Assembly: GCF_900101025.1 (NCBI RefSeq)
Contig: NZ_FMUH01000002.1
Span: 310,001 to 374,000, forward strand
Origin: Klenkia marina
GTDB lineage: Bacteria; Actinomycetota; Actinomycetes; Mycobacteriales; Geodermatophilaceae
Reading direction: 5' to 3'
Length of the DNA stretch: 64,000 nucleotides
Below are positions 16,659-25,053 of the stretch, in pieces. The notes under the pieces were generated by a model. The model saw only the letters and a program-made list of their open reading frames with translations, did no database searches and was not told where the DNA came from. Position 1 is the stretch's first letter; each line of letters begins with the position of its first letter. Made by a program: the position numbers and the translations under genes.

Positions 16659-18377
16659 TCAGCGGGTGGGGGGCTGGCCGCCGCCGCCCGGGCCGCCGCC
16701 GGCGAAGCCACCGCCGCCCGTGCCGCCGCCCATCCCGCCCGCCGCTGCCTCGCCCGCGGTGACCGTCGTCGCGGTGCCGCCGTCGACCGAGACCGAGTAG
16801 GTCTCGCCGGTCGTGATCCCGGCCGCCGAGACCACCAGCGAGGCGATGGCCTTCTCCGCGGTGTAGCTGGCCACGACGGTGCCGTCGGCCGAGGTGACCA
16901 CCACGGTCGAGCCCGCGGTCGCCGTCCCCGACCAGGCCAGCCAGCCCTGGGCGGAGTCGGTGCCGGGGGACTCGGCCATGCCGGAGCTGCCGCCGGCCAC
17001 CAGCGTGCCGCCGCTGACCGCGATGCCGCCGTTGCTGTCCAGCGCCCCGTTGCCGTCGCCGGTGGGCCCGAAGACGGTGGTGTCCCCGCCGGTGATGCTG
17101 ATCGAGCCGTTGGAGTCCAGGCCGTCGCCCTCGGCACTGACCACCAGGGTGCCCCCGCTGATGGTGAGCGTGCTGCCGTCGTCCTGCATGCCCCCGCCGC
17201 CCGTGCCGCCGCCGGTGTCGGACGTCGACCCGGCCGAGGCGTTGACCCCGTCGTCCGAGGCCGTGACCGTCGTCGTCCCGCCCGAGAGGGTGATCGCCGC
17301 GCTCTCCAGGCCCTCGACCGCGTCGACCACGGTCAGCGTGCCGCCGGAGATCGTGAGGTCGGCGTCGGCGTGCACCCCGTCGTCCGCGGCGGTGAGCGTC
17401 TGCGTGCCGCCGGTGATCGAGATCGCGCCGTTCGAGTGCAGGGCGTCGTCGGTGGAGTCCACGGTGAGGTCGCCGCCGCCGATGACCACGCTCACGTCGC
17501 CCTCCACGCCCTTCGCCGACTCCCCGTCGGTGGCCACGTCGAGGATCCCGCCGCCGAGGACGACATCGGTCGCTGCGGACACCCCGTCGTCCCCCGCGGT
17601 CACGGTGACCGTGCCGTCGGCGACGTAGACGTAGCCGCGGGTGGTGTCCTCGGTGTCGTCGCTCTTCAGGCCGTCGCCGCCGGCGGTGACGGTGACGTCG
17701 CCCGTGAGCACGACCACCGAGTCCTGGCCCCGGATCCCGTCGTCGGCGGCGTCGACGGTGATCGTCCCGGACTCGATCGTGACCCCGTCGGAGCTGTTGA
17801 CGCCGTCGTTCGAGGCCCCGGTGACGGTGAGCGACCCCGTGCCGGTGATCACCAGGTCGGCGCTGGAGTCGACTGCCGCGCTGGTGCCGTCGTCGGCGTG
17901 TTCGGCCGTGTCGGCCAGGGTGTTCGTGGTCCCGTCGGCGAGCGACAGGACGACGGTCTCGGCGTCCGTCACCGCGATCGCCGCGCTGGTGGGTGAGGTG
18001 ATGGTGGCGCCGTCCAGCACGAGGACGACGTCCTCGGTGTCGGCGGCGTCGACGACGACCTGGCCCTCGAACGTGCCCGACAGCACGTAGGTGCCGGCAG
18101 CGGTGATCGTGACGGTGTTCCCGTCCACGGTCACGGCGGAGGAGTCGGAGGAGGCGGTGTCGCCCTCCAGCGAGATCGCCGTGCCCGACCCGACGGACGA
18201 CGAGGTCACCCAGCCGTCGTTCGCGGCCAGGGTCTCCTCGACGGTGCTGGCGGAGGCCGCGACGACCTCGGCGGAGGAGGCCGTGGTCGTGGTGCCGGTG
18301 GACGTGGTGCCGCAGGCGGCGACGAGGGTGGCGGCGGCACCGGCCACGAGGGCGGTGCGGATGCGGCGCAGGTTCAC
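16659..18377 (-). CDS. Carbohydrate-binding (DUF4353-type) repeat lipoprotein
   Basis: A 572-residue secreted lipoprotein. The signal peptide ends in the lipobox LVAAC at about residues 18-22. The mature part is a long run of beta-helix-like repeats of the form ISGGTLTV-x-A-DDGV/DGLDSNG, strongly enriched in Asp, Gly and Thr, matching the carbohydrate-binding DUF4353 type that accompanies CotH and VTC-domain genes. A Gly-rich tail with GGGTGGGGF units closes the protein. Such Asp-rich turns often bind calcium. It is coupled by a 4-nt overlap to the VTC-domain gene, suggesting that it acts on or binds the polymer that system makes at the cell surface; this role is inference. Confidence 0.85.
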   Translation of the reverse strand: MNLRRIRTALVAGAAATLVAACGTTSTGTTTTASSAEVVAASASTVEETLAANDGWVTSSSVGSGTAISLEGDTASSDSSAVTVDGNTVTITAAGTYVLSGTFEGQVVVDAADTEDVVLVLDGATITSPTSAAIAVTDAETVVLSLADGTTNTLADTAEHADDGTSAAVDSSADLVITGTGSLTVTGASNDGVNSSDGVTIESGTITVDAADDGIRGQDSVVVLTGDVTVTAGGDGLKSDDTEDTTRGYVYVADGTVTVTAGDDGVSAATDVVLGGGILDVATDGESAKGVEGDVSVVIGGGDLTVDSTDDALHSNGAISITGGTQTLTAADDGVHADADLTISGGTLTVVDAVEGLESAAITLSGGTTTVTASDDGVNASAGSTSDTGGGTGGGGMQDDGSTLTISGGTLVVSAEGDGLDSNGSISITGGDTTVFGPTGDGNGALDSNGGIAVSGGTLVAGGSSGMAESPGTDSAQGWLAWSGTATAGSTVVVTSADGTVVASYTAEKAIASLVVSAAGITTGETYSVSVDGGTATTVTAGEAAAGGMGGGTGGGGFAGGGPGGGGQPPTR

Positions 18378-19126
18378 GAGGTCTCCATGGAGTGGTCGAG
18401 GAGGTGACGGGTCAGGACGGGGTGCCAGCGGTTGCGCGGCAGGTCGGGGTGCAGGGCGGCGAGGCCCGTGCCGTACTTGGAGATGCGGGCGGGGCGGTGG
18501 CCGGCCCGCCAGAGCAGCCGGTCGGCCGCCGAGGGGGCGGAGCCGGACTTGGTCTCGACCACCACCCGCTCGACGAGGGGGAGCAGCCGCCCGCCCGGGG
18601 TGCGCCACACGAGGTCGGTGTCGACCGTGACCCGAGCGAGCCCGACCAGCAGGGTCGAGCGCGAGTACCGGGTGCCCAGCACCGGCACGAGGTCACCGAC
18701 CAGCCCGACCCCGGACCGCGCCAGGACGTCGTCCACGAAGTCGCGGGCCGGGCCGTCGCCGGGGGTGCGGTCCTTGACGGTGGCCCCGCGCGGGCCGCGG
18801 GTCTTCACCTCCACCCAGTGCTCGCCGCTGTCGGTGTAGGTGCGTCGGCGCACCTTGAACCGGCGCCGCCGGCCGCGGGCGGCGAGGTGGAACCCGGTGA
18901 GCGCGGGGGTGTCGAGGTAGAGCGAGTCGTAGCCGAAGCTGCGCTGCCCGCTGATGGTCAGCACCCGGGCACCGGGCAGCCGGCCGAGCACGGTGGCCGC
19001 GGCGTCGGGGGTCAGCACGTACTTGCGGTCGACCCGGGTCAGCAGGGCGGCCGTGCCGACGAGCTCGTCGAGGGTGACCGGGGGCAGCTCGGCGAGCGTG
19101 CCGCGCAGGCGGGCCGGGCCGGTCAC
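18374..19126 (-). CDS. VTC-domain (polyphosphate polymerase-type) protein
   Basis: A 250-residue protein with the VTC fold of the triphosphate-tunnel superfamily: TRVDRKYVL near the N-terminus, the basic strand RRRRFKVRRRTY, HWVEVKTRG, VVVETKSGS and the C-terminal RISKYGTG. In yeast VTC this domain polymerises ATP gamma-phosphate into polyphosphate; the tunnel Lys/Arg and Glu residues appear retained. There are no membrane segments, and the adjoining DUF4956 protein (4-nt overlap) probably provides the membrane part. Bacterial VTC-DUF4956 pairs are often linked with CotH and carbohydrate-binding proteins, as here with the lipoprotein, though no CotH kinase is seen. Confidence 0.88.
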   Translation of the reverse strand: MTGPARLRGTLAELPPVTLDELVGTAALLTRVDRKYVLTPDAAATVLGRLPGARVLTISGQRSFGYDSLYLDTPALTGFHLAARGRRRRFKVRRRTYTDSGEHWVEVKTRGPRGATVKDRTPGDGPARDFVDDVLARSGVGLVGDLVPVLGTRYSRSTLLVGLARVTVDTDLVWRTPGGRLLPLVERVVVETKSGSAPSAADRLLWRAGHRPARISKYGTGLAALHPDLPRNRWHPVLTRHLLDHSMETS

Positions 19127-19737
19127 CGCAGGGCGCCGGTCAGCTGCGGCTCGACCGGGACGGCGGGGCGGTGCGCGGGCTGCCGGACGCCCAGCTCGAG
19201 CCGGACGTCGACGGTGGTCGTGTCGTCGACGAGGTCGACCCGCTGCACCGTCGCCTGGTGCACCCGGGCGTCGAACAGCTGCTCGAGGTGGGCGACCAGG
19301 GCCGCCTCGTCGGTGAACGCGCGGTCCAGGACCACCTGCTGCTGGCGGTAGCTGCGCATCAGCCGCGGGTGACCGCCGGCCCACATCACCGCCACGACGA
19401 GGGCCATGAGCGCCCCGACCAGCAGCTCGGCGCCGGTGGTGCCCGCGCCGAGCCCCCCGAGCAGGCCCAGGGCGAGGGCGGCGAAGTAGAAGGCGACCTC
19501 GGTCTGGGCCAGCTCGGTCGAGCGCAGCCGGATGATCGACAACACCCCGAACAGGCCCAGGCCCAGGCCGACGCCGACCGTGCTGGAGCTCAGCGCGGTC
19601 GACACGGCCAGCACGCCGACGTTCACCCCGAGGTAGGCCGCGACCAGGTCGCGGCGCCGGTGCCGGGGGAAGTAGACGCCGAGGACCAGGACGCCGACGG
19701 CGACGAGATCGGCGGCGAGGAGCACGAGCTGGGGCAT
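19123..19737 (-). CDS. DUF4956-family membrane protein
   Basis: A 204-residue protein with about five hydrophobic segments in the first 130 residues (PQLVLLAADLVAVGVLVLGV, VGVGLGLGLFGVLSII and others) and a soluble C-terminal domain of about 70 residues. The motif IIRLRSTELAQTEVAFYF is characteristic of DUF4956. Function is unknown; the family is consistently linked to VTC-domain proteins, here by a 4-nt overlap. It heads the three-gene unit DUF4956-VTC-lipoprotein and is divergent from the phosphodiester glycosidase gene. Confidence 0.87.
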   Translation of the reverse strand: MPQLVLLAADLVAVGVLVLGVYFPRHRRRDLVAAYLGVNVGVLAVSTALSSSTVGVGLGLGLFGVLSIIRLRSTELAQTEVAFYFAALALGLLGGLGAGTTGAELLVGALMALVVAVMWAGGHPRLMRSYRQQQVVLDRAFTDEAALVAHLEQLFDARVHQATVQRVDLVDDTTTVDVRLELGVRQPAHRPAVPVEPQLTGALR

Positions 19738-19885
19738 GACGGTCCGTTCGTCGGGGGTGGTGTGGTGCCCACCGTCGAGGGCCTGACCAGGTGGTGGCCG
19801 AGCGACGGCTGAGCGGTTCCTGTGCGCATCGGGCGCTCACGCGGCGCACAGCCGGCGCTGGGGGAGGCGCTCCACCGTCGTCCTC

Positions 19886-20836
19886 ATGACTGCTCCCGCA
19901 CCCACCCGGACCATCAGCAGACGGGCCTTCCTCGGCGGCGCCGCCGGCGTGCTGGCCGCCGCCGCGGGCGGCGGGTCGTGGTGGGCGCTCGACCGGTTCG
20001 TCATCGACCACGTCGAGGTGTCGAACGCGTCGGCCTACGAGGCCGCCTCCGGCGCCGACCAGGGGACGACGACCACCACCAACGGCACGGTCGACGGCGC
20101 CGCCTACACCTCCGACCAGGCCTCGATCACCATCTCCACCGTCGTCACCGGCAGCGGCGACGCCACGGTGACCTACTTCGTGGCCGACGTCGTGCTCACC
20201 GACGCCACGGTGCTGCGCTCGGCGTTCGCGAACGACGAGTTCGGGCTGAACATCACCGCCGACCCGTCCGACATCGCGGCCTCCGTCGGCGCGGTGTGGG
20301 CGGTCAACGGCGACTACTACGGGTTCCGGGAGACCGGCATCGTGATCCGCAACGGGGTGGCCTACCGCGACGCCGGCGCACGGGAGGGCCTGGCCTTCCA
20401 CCGGGACGGCACCGTGCGCGTCTACGACGAGACGGCGACGACGGCCGCGCAGCTGGTCGCCGACGGGGTCTGGAACACGCTCTCGTTCGGCCCGGCGATC
20501 GTCTCCGGGGGCGCGGTGGTCGCCGGGATCGACTCCGTGGAGGTGGACACCAACGTCGGCAACCACTCGATCCAGGGCGACCAGCCGCGGACCGCCGTCG
20601 GGGTCATCGACAGCAACCACCTGGTGTTCGTGGTGGTCGACGGGCGGGCCGAGGGCTACAGCGAGGGCGTCACGCTGCCCGAGCTGGCCGAGATCTTCGT
20701 GGGGCTGGGTGCGGTGACCGCCTACAACATCGACGGCGGCGGCTCCTCGACGATGGTGTTCGACGGCGCGCTGGTGAACGACCCGCTCGGCAAGGGCACC
20801 GAGCGCGGCACCTCCGACGTCCTGTACATCGCGTGA
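19886..20836 (+). CDS. Phosphodiester glycosidase family protein, Tat-exported
   Basis: A 316-residue protein with a twin-arginine signal (SRRAFLGGAAG, then a hydrophobic stretch to about residue 35) and a NAGPA-type phosphodiester glycosidase domain. Family landmarks are AVNGDYYGFRETG, RTAVGVID and the C-terminal AYNIDGGGSSTMVFDG. The eukaryotic relative removes GlcNAc from a phosphodiester; bacterial members act on cell-wall or exopolysaccharide phosphodiesters. Its stop overlaps the glycosyltransferase start by 4 nt, and it is divergent from the DUF4956-VTC-lipoprotein unit, so the five genes may handle one envelope glycan. No ribosome site is obvious before the ATG at 19886. Confidence 0.88.
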   Translation: MTAPAPTRTISRRAFLGGAAGVLAAAAGGGSWWALDRFVIDHVEVSNASAYEAASGADQGTTTTTNGTVDGAAYTSDQASITISTVVTGSGDATVTYFVADVVLTDATVLRSAFANDEFGLNITADPSDIAASVGAVWAVNGDYYGFRETGIVIRNGVAYRDAGAREGLAFHRDGTVRVYDETATTAAQLVADGVWNTLSFGPAIVSGGAVVAGIDSVEVDTNVGNHSIQGDQPRTAVGVIDSNHLVFVVVDGRAEGYSEGVTLPELAEIFVGLGAVTAYNIDGGGSSTMVFDGALVNDPLGKGTERGTSDVLYIA

Positions 20837-21912
20837 CCACCGTCCTGGTCCCGGCGTACCGGCCCGACGGGCGGCTGCCCGCGCTGCTGTCGGCCCTGCG
20901 CCGCCTGGACCCGCACCTCGACCTGCTCGTCGTCGACGACGGCTCGCCGGGCCCGGTGCTCGACGACTGCCGGGCGCTGGGCGCCACGGTGCTGCACCAC
21001 GGGGTGAACCGGGGCAAGGGTGCGGCGCTGCGCAGCGGGTTCGCCCACGTCGCCCTCGTGTCGCCCGGGTCGGCCGTGGTCACCGCGGACGCCGACGGCC
21101 AGCACCTGCCCGAGGACGTCGTCCGGGTGGCCCGTGCCGTGCCCGCCGGGACCGGCACAGGGGGCGGCATCGTGCTGGGGGTCCGGTCGTTCGGCGGGGA
21201 CGACGTGCCGCTGCGCTCGCGGGTCGGCAACCGGGTGTCCGCCGTCCTGGTGCGGGCCGCCACCGGTCGGGCGCTGGCCGACACCCAGACCGGGCTGCGC
21301 GGGTTCGCCCCCGACCTGCTGCCCTGGCTGCTGGACGTCACCGGCGACCGCTTCGAGTACGAGCTGCGGGTGCTGCTGGAGGCGGCCCGGCGCGGCACCC
21401 CGATCGACCAGGTGCCGATCGCGACCGTCTACCTCGAGGGCAACGCCTCCTCGCACTTCTCCCCGGTGCGCGACTCGCTGCGGGTGTACCGGCCGCTGGC
21501 GCTGTTCCTGCTGTCGTCGCTGAGCGCGTTCGCCGTCGACCTGGTGGCGTTGCTCGTGCTCGGCGCGCTGACCGGGTCGTTGTGGGTGTCGGTGGTGGGC
21601 GCCCGGCTGCTGAGCGGGACGGTGAACTTCCAGGTCAACCGACGCGTGGTGTTCTCCGCGCCGCGCAGTCGGCGGTCGCTGCTCGGGTACGTCGCCCTCG
21701 CCGGCGTGCTGCTGGGGTCGAACCTGGCGCTCATCTCGGCGCTGACCTGGGTGGGGGTACCGCTGCTGGCGGCGAAGCTGACCACCGAGGTGACGCTGGT
21801 GGCGGTGAGCTTCACGGTGCAGCGCTGCGCCGTCTTCCGCCGCCGCCGCGCCGTCCGGTCGCTCCCCGCGCAGCCGGTCATCCTGCAGCGATCCGGTCGC
21901 GGCGTGCGCTGA
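20833..21912 (+). CDS. Glycosyltransferase family 2 fused to GtrA-like membrane domain
   Basis: A 359-residue two-domain protein. Residues about 1-220 are a DPM1-like GT2 domain (TVLVPAYRPDG, LLVVDDGSPG, ADADGQHLPED, DTQTGLRGFAPDLL). Residues about 225-345 form four hydrophobic segments of the GtrA/DPMS type, including NFQVNRRVVF. GT2-GtrA proteins transfer a sugar to polyprenyl phosphate and may flip the product for surface glycosylation. The GTG start at 20833 overlaps the phosphodiester glycosidase stop. Together they imply that a lipid-linked sugar is made and a glycosyl phosphodiester trimmed outside the membrane; the polymer is unknown. Confidence 0.9.
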   Translation: MTTVLVPAYRPDGRLPALLSALRRLDPHLDLLVVDDGSPGPVLDDCRALGATVLHHGVNRGKGAALRSGFAHVALVSPGSAVVTADADGQHLPEDVVRVARAVPAGTGTGGGIVLGVRSFGGDDVPLRSRVGNRVSAVLVRAATGRALADTQTGLRGFAPDLLPWLLDVTGDRFEYELRVLLEAARRGTPIDQVPIATVYLEGNASSHFSPVRDSLRVYRPLALFLLSSLSAFAVDLVALLVLGALTGSLWVSVVGARLLSGTVNFQVNRRVVFSAPRSRRSLLGYVALAGVLLGSNLALISALTWVGVPLLAAKLTTEVTLVAVSFTVQRCAVFRRRRAVRSLPAQPVILQRSGRGVR

Positions 21913-22006
21913 CCGGATGCACGCGTGGTGACCGTCCGAGCCGCCGTGCCGGGTCGCGGGCGGGCGGCCGGCGGGGTGTGATCTCGACCGGCGCGGGTGC
22001 CTCGTT

Positions 22007-22023
22007 GGTTACCCGCCGGTAAC
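22007..22023. promoter_or_regulatory. Palindrome upstream of acyl-CoA dehydrogenase gene
   Basis: GTTACC-CGCC-GGTAAC (22008-22023), 6-bp perfect arms, 40 nt before the start codon. It is AT-richer than its surroundings and of TetR-operator size. No further copy was noticed in the window. Confidence 0.45.
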
Positions 22024-22062
22024 TTGGCACCGAACCCGCCCGACGACGTGCAGGAGACCGCT

Positions 22063-23334
22063 GTGACGACCTCGCAGACCGCTGCGACCGACGAGACCAC
22101 CACCGGCACCGTCGAGATGGAGCCGCGCCGGCCCGACCTGCTGCCGCCGTGGCACACCCCCGAGCGCGAGGCCCTGCAGCTGCAGGCGCGGGCGTTCGCC
22201 ACGGACGAGGTGCTGCCGGTGGCGAACGAGCTCGACCCGCAGAAGGGCGAGATCCCGCAGCGCATCCTCGAGCGCCTCGGTGAGCTCGGGTACTTCGGCA
22301 TCACCGTCGACCGCGAGCACGGCGGGCTGGGCCTCGGCGTCTTCGAGTACTGCATGGTCAGCGAGGAGCTGGCGCGGGCGTGGATGAGCGTGGCCTCGAT
22401 CCTGGCCCGCTCGCAGGGCATGGGCACCTCGGTCGCCGACCCCGACCGGCGCGCGACGCTGCTGCGGAAGTCCGCCGAGGGGTCGTGGATCGGGGCCGTG
22501 GCGCTCAGCGAGCCCGACGCCGGCTCCGACCTCGCCAACGTGCAGACCCGCGCCGTCCGCGAGGGCGACGAGTGGGTGATCACCGGGCACAAGCGCTGGT
22601 GCGGCAACGCGAAGGCCGCCGACTTCATCCAGGTGCTGGTGCGGGTGGCCGACCCGGAGCCGGGGGAGTCCCGCTCGCGCGGGCTGCGCAACGTGCTGCT
22701 GGCCAAGGAGCGCGGCTCGTTCCCCGCGGGCCTCTCCGGCTACCCGATCGACAAGGTCGGCTACCACGGCTTCCTGACCTGGGACCTGGAGTTCGACGGC
22801 GTCCGCATCCCGGCTGACGACCTCATCGTGGGCCCCGGGGACGGCGACGGCGACGGCGGCTCGAAGGCCGGGTTCGCCGAGGCGCAGGCCTTCCTGAACA
22901 CCGCCCGGGTGCACACCGCCGCCCGTGCGGTGGGCCTGGCCCGGGCCGCGGTCGAGGACACCACCACCTACCTGCAGGAGCGCGAGCAGTTCGGCCACCC
23001 GATCGGCGACTTCCAGGCGCTGCGGTTCGCCCTGGCCGAGATGGCCGCGCAGGTCGAGGAGTCGCGAGCGTTCTACCGGCAGGTGGCCCACCTGCTCGAC
23101 GTCGGCGTCCCGTGCGAGCGCGAGGCGGCGATGGTGAAGCTGCAGGCCACCGAGATGGCGGTGCGGGTGACCAACCAGGCCATGCAGCTGCACGGCGGCA
23201 ACGGCTACACCACCGAGCGGCAGGTCGAGCGGCACTGGCGCGACGCCCGGCTGACCACGATCTTCGAGGGCACGAGCGAGATCCAGAAGCGGATCATCAG
23301 CGACCGCATGCTGCCCCGCTCCCCCCTCACCTGA
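22063..23334 (+). CDS. Acyl-CoA dehydrogenase
   Basis: A 423-residue FAD enzyme that oxidises acyl-CoA to trans-2-enoyl-CoA. Landmarks are ALSEPDAGSDLANVQT and ITGHKRWCGNAKAADF (FAD and substrate contacts), GYHGFLTWDLEFDGVRIP, the REQFGHPIGDFQALRF helix and the C-terminal QLHGGNGYTTERQVERHWRDAR with IFEGTSEIQKRII. The variant resembles the actinobacterial FadE group whose chain-length preference cannot be read. GTG at 22063 has CAGGAG 7 nt upstream; an earlier start at 21997 would add 22 unlikely residues. It is a single gene, preceded by a GTTACC/GGTAAC palindrome and followed by a long palindromic repeat. Confidence 0.92.
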   Translation: MTTSQTAATDETTTGTVEMEPRRPDLLPPWHTPEREALQLQARAFATDEVLPVANELDPQKGEIPQRILERLGELGYFGITVDREHGGLGLGVFEYCMVSEELARAWMSVASILARSQGMGTSVADPDRRATLLRKSAEGSWIGAVALSEPDAGSDLANVQTRAVREGDEWVITGHKRWCGNAKAADFIQVLVRVADPEPGESRSRGLRNVLLAKERGSFPAGLSGYPIDKVGYHGFLTWDLEFDGVRIPADDLIVGPGDGDGDGGSKAGFAEAQAFLNTARVHTAARAVGLARAAVEDTTTYLQEREQFGHPIGDFQALRFALAEMAAQVEESRAFYRQVAHLLDVGVPCEREAAMVKLQATEMAVRVTNQAMQLHGGNGYTTERQVERHWRDARLTTIFEGTSEIQKRIISDRMLPRSPLT

Positions 23335-23349
23335 CCCGTCCGCTCGGCC

Positions 23350-23433
23350 TGGATCAGCTGGGTTGATCCAACTCCGTCCTGGTTCACCGACGCCGGTGAG
23401 CCAGGACGGCCTCTGGTGGACCCAGCTGATCCA
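23350..23433. repeat. Dispersed palindromic repeat, copy A
   Basis: Nested inverted repeats: outer stem 23350-23363 with 23420-23433 (14 bp, perfect) and inner stem 23374-23389 with 23394-23409 (16 bp with one G-T pair, 4-nt loop). The inner stem and the flank TGATCCACGCCGG are shared with 48941-49008, so this is a repeated element. It sits between convergent genes and probably also terminates transcription. Confidence 0.75.
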
Positions 23434-23463
23434 CGCCGGACCGGGATGCGGCGGCGCCGGAGC

Positions 23464-23871
23464 TCAGGTGAGGCGGGCGCGGAGCTGGCGGCAGCGGTGC
23501 GCGGTCTCCGCGGCGGCCTCGGCCTGCAGGCGGCAGGCGCGGACCTCCAGGTTCTGCGCCCCGCAGTGCGCCGCGCGGTCCAGGGCGTGCACCGCCGTGC
23601 CCAGCACCGAGCGCCAGACCGCGCTGCTCGCGGGGGTGTTGCGGGCCAGCACATGCCGGGTCGCGGCCGCGACGTCGACGGCGTCCTGGGTGGCCCCGAT
23701 GCAGGTGCGCAGCGACGCGACCCGGGCGTCGCCCATCATCGTGGCGACGCCGGTGAGCGCGACCTGCTCGTAGCCGGCGAGGGCGTCGAGGGTGGCGGCG
23801 AGGTCGTCGGGTGCGGTGCCCAGCGGGACGGTGCGGGCCTCTTCGCGCAGCATGGTGGTGGTCGACTGCAT
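23464..23871 (-). CDS. Hypothetical small helical Cys-containing protein
   Basis: A 135-residue protein that I cannot assign firmly. It reads as four amphipathic helices ([75 protein letters not shown]), with four Cys spaced along them. The layout resembles small four-helix-bundle Cys proteins of the DUF326/ferritin-like kind that bind copper, but too few Cys are present to claim that. ATG at 23871 has GAGGAGGAC just upstream. It is divergent from the membrane acyltransferase-like gene. Confidence 0.6.
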   Translation of the reverse strand: MQSTTTMLREEARTVPLGTAPDDLAATLDALAGYEQVALTGVATMMGDARVASLRTCIGATQDAVDVAAATRHVLARNTPASSAVWRSVLGTAVHALDRAAHCGAQNLEVRACRLQAEAAAETAHRCRQLRARLT

Positions 23872-23901
23872 GGCGTCCTCCTCGATCGGTTCCTGCGACC
23901 A

Positions 23902-23960
23902 CGGTTTTCCCGCGACCTCGGAGAACGCTGTGGAGGTGCTCCGAGGTCGCTGCGGAACCG
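23902..23960. repeat. Inverted repeat in divergent intergenic region
   Basis: GCGACCTCGGAG (23912-23923) pairs perfectly with CTCCGAGGTCGC (23939-23950) across 15 nt, and CGGTT (23902-23906) pairs with AACCG (23956-23960) around a mismatched bulge. It lies between divergent genes, so a terminator role is unlikely; it may be another mobile-type palindrome or a protein-binding site. Confidence 0.5.
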
Positions 23961-24024
23961 GTGCGCGGAGCCTGTGCCCACCCACCATGGACGGGTGGGA
24001 TCCGGGCGCAGGGCGGGCGAGGCC

Positions 24025-25038
24025 GTGGAGAAGGTGCGACTGCACGGCGTGGACGTCGCCCGTGGGCTCGCCGTCGTCGGCATGCTGTTCGTGGACAACC
24101 GCGGCAACGCCGAGATCGGTGAGCAGTTCGTGCACGCCCCCTGGCACGGGCTGCGGCTGGCCGACGTCGTCTTCCCGGTGTTCCTGCTGGTCGTCGGGGT
24201 GTCGATGCCCTTCTCGCGCCGCGCCGACCGGCCCCGGGCCGTGCTCGTCCGCGTGCTCAAGCTGGCCCTGCTCGGGTGGTTGATCGTCGTCGCCAAGTAC
24301 GGGTTCGACTCGGTCGGCGCCGGGGTGCTCGGCCACATCGCCGGGGCGTACCTGCTGTGCTGGCTGCTGCTCCGGCTGCCCCGTCGCGCCCAGGTGCCCA
24401 CCGCGGCGGCGGTGCTCGCCGTCCTCACGCTGGTCGCCGTGCTCGTGCCGGTCCCGGGCACGGGCCGGACGGCGGTCGAGCCCGACGCGAGCTGGGCGCA
24501 CTGGTTCGACGACCTGCTCGGGCTCGACTTCTCCGCCGAGGCGCCGCACTCGTACCTGCCCAGCGCGGTCACCGTCTTCATCGGTGTGCTGGCCGGCCGG
24601 GCGCTGGTGGAACGCGGCGCCCGCGGTGCGCTGTCCCGCATGCTGGCCGGCGCGGGGGTGCTCCTGGCGCTGGGTCTGGTGCTGGCCCCGCTGCTGCCGG
24701 TCAACAAGCGGCTCTGGACGCCCTCGTTCGTATTGGTCGCCGGGGGTGTCGGGTTGCTCGTGCTGGCCGCGGCGATCTGGCTGGTCGACGTCCGCGGGGT
24801 GCGGCGCCCGTTCCGCCCGGCGGAGGTGCTGGGCCTCAACGCGATCGTGGCCTTCGCGCTGTCGGAGCTGCTGTTCCGCGCCGTGCTGCGGTACGACGTC
24901 CAGCCGGCGGTCGTCGGGTGGCTGACCGACCGGACGACGGCCACGACGTCGGCCTACCTCTACGCGGCGTTCTCCGTGGTCGTGGTGTGGGCGGTGTGCC
25001 AGGTGCTGGCCCGGCGGGGGATCGTCGTGCGCATCTGA
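24025..25038 (+). CDS. Heparan-glucosaminide N-acetyltransferase-like membrane protein (DUF5009/DUF1624 type)
   Basis: A 337-residue polytopic protein with about nine membrane segments. The start RLHGVDVARGLAVVGMLFVDN and the following HAPWHGLRLADVVFPVFLLVVGVSM match bacterial relatives of HGSNAT, which move an acetyl group across a membrane onto a sugar; the His in APWHGL is at the equivalent of the catalytic position. Bacterial members may acetylate cell-wall sugars. Start is uncertain: GTG 24025 is chosen for a weak GGGCGAGG site, with GTG 23995 and 24034 as alternatives. Confidence 0.78.
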   Translation: MEKVRLHGVDVARGLAVVGMLFVDNRGNAEIGEQFVHAPWHGLRLADVVFPVFLLVVGVSMPFSRRADRPRAVLVRVLKLALLGWLIVVAKYGFDSVGAGVLGHIAGAYLLCWLLLRLPRRAQVPTAAAVLAVLTLVAVLVPVPGTGRTAVEPDASWAHWFDDLLGLDFSAEAPHSYLPSAVTVFIGVLAGRALVERGARGALSRMLAGAGVLLALGLVLAPLLPVNKRLWTPSFVLVAGGVGLLVLAAAIWLVDVRGVRRPFRPAEVLGLNAIVAFALSELLFRAVLRYDVQPAVVGWLTDRTTATTSAYLYAAFSVVVVWAVCQVLARRGIVVRI

Positions 25039-25053
25039 CCCCCCCCCACGTGC

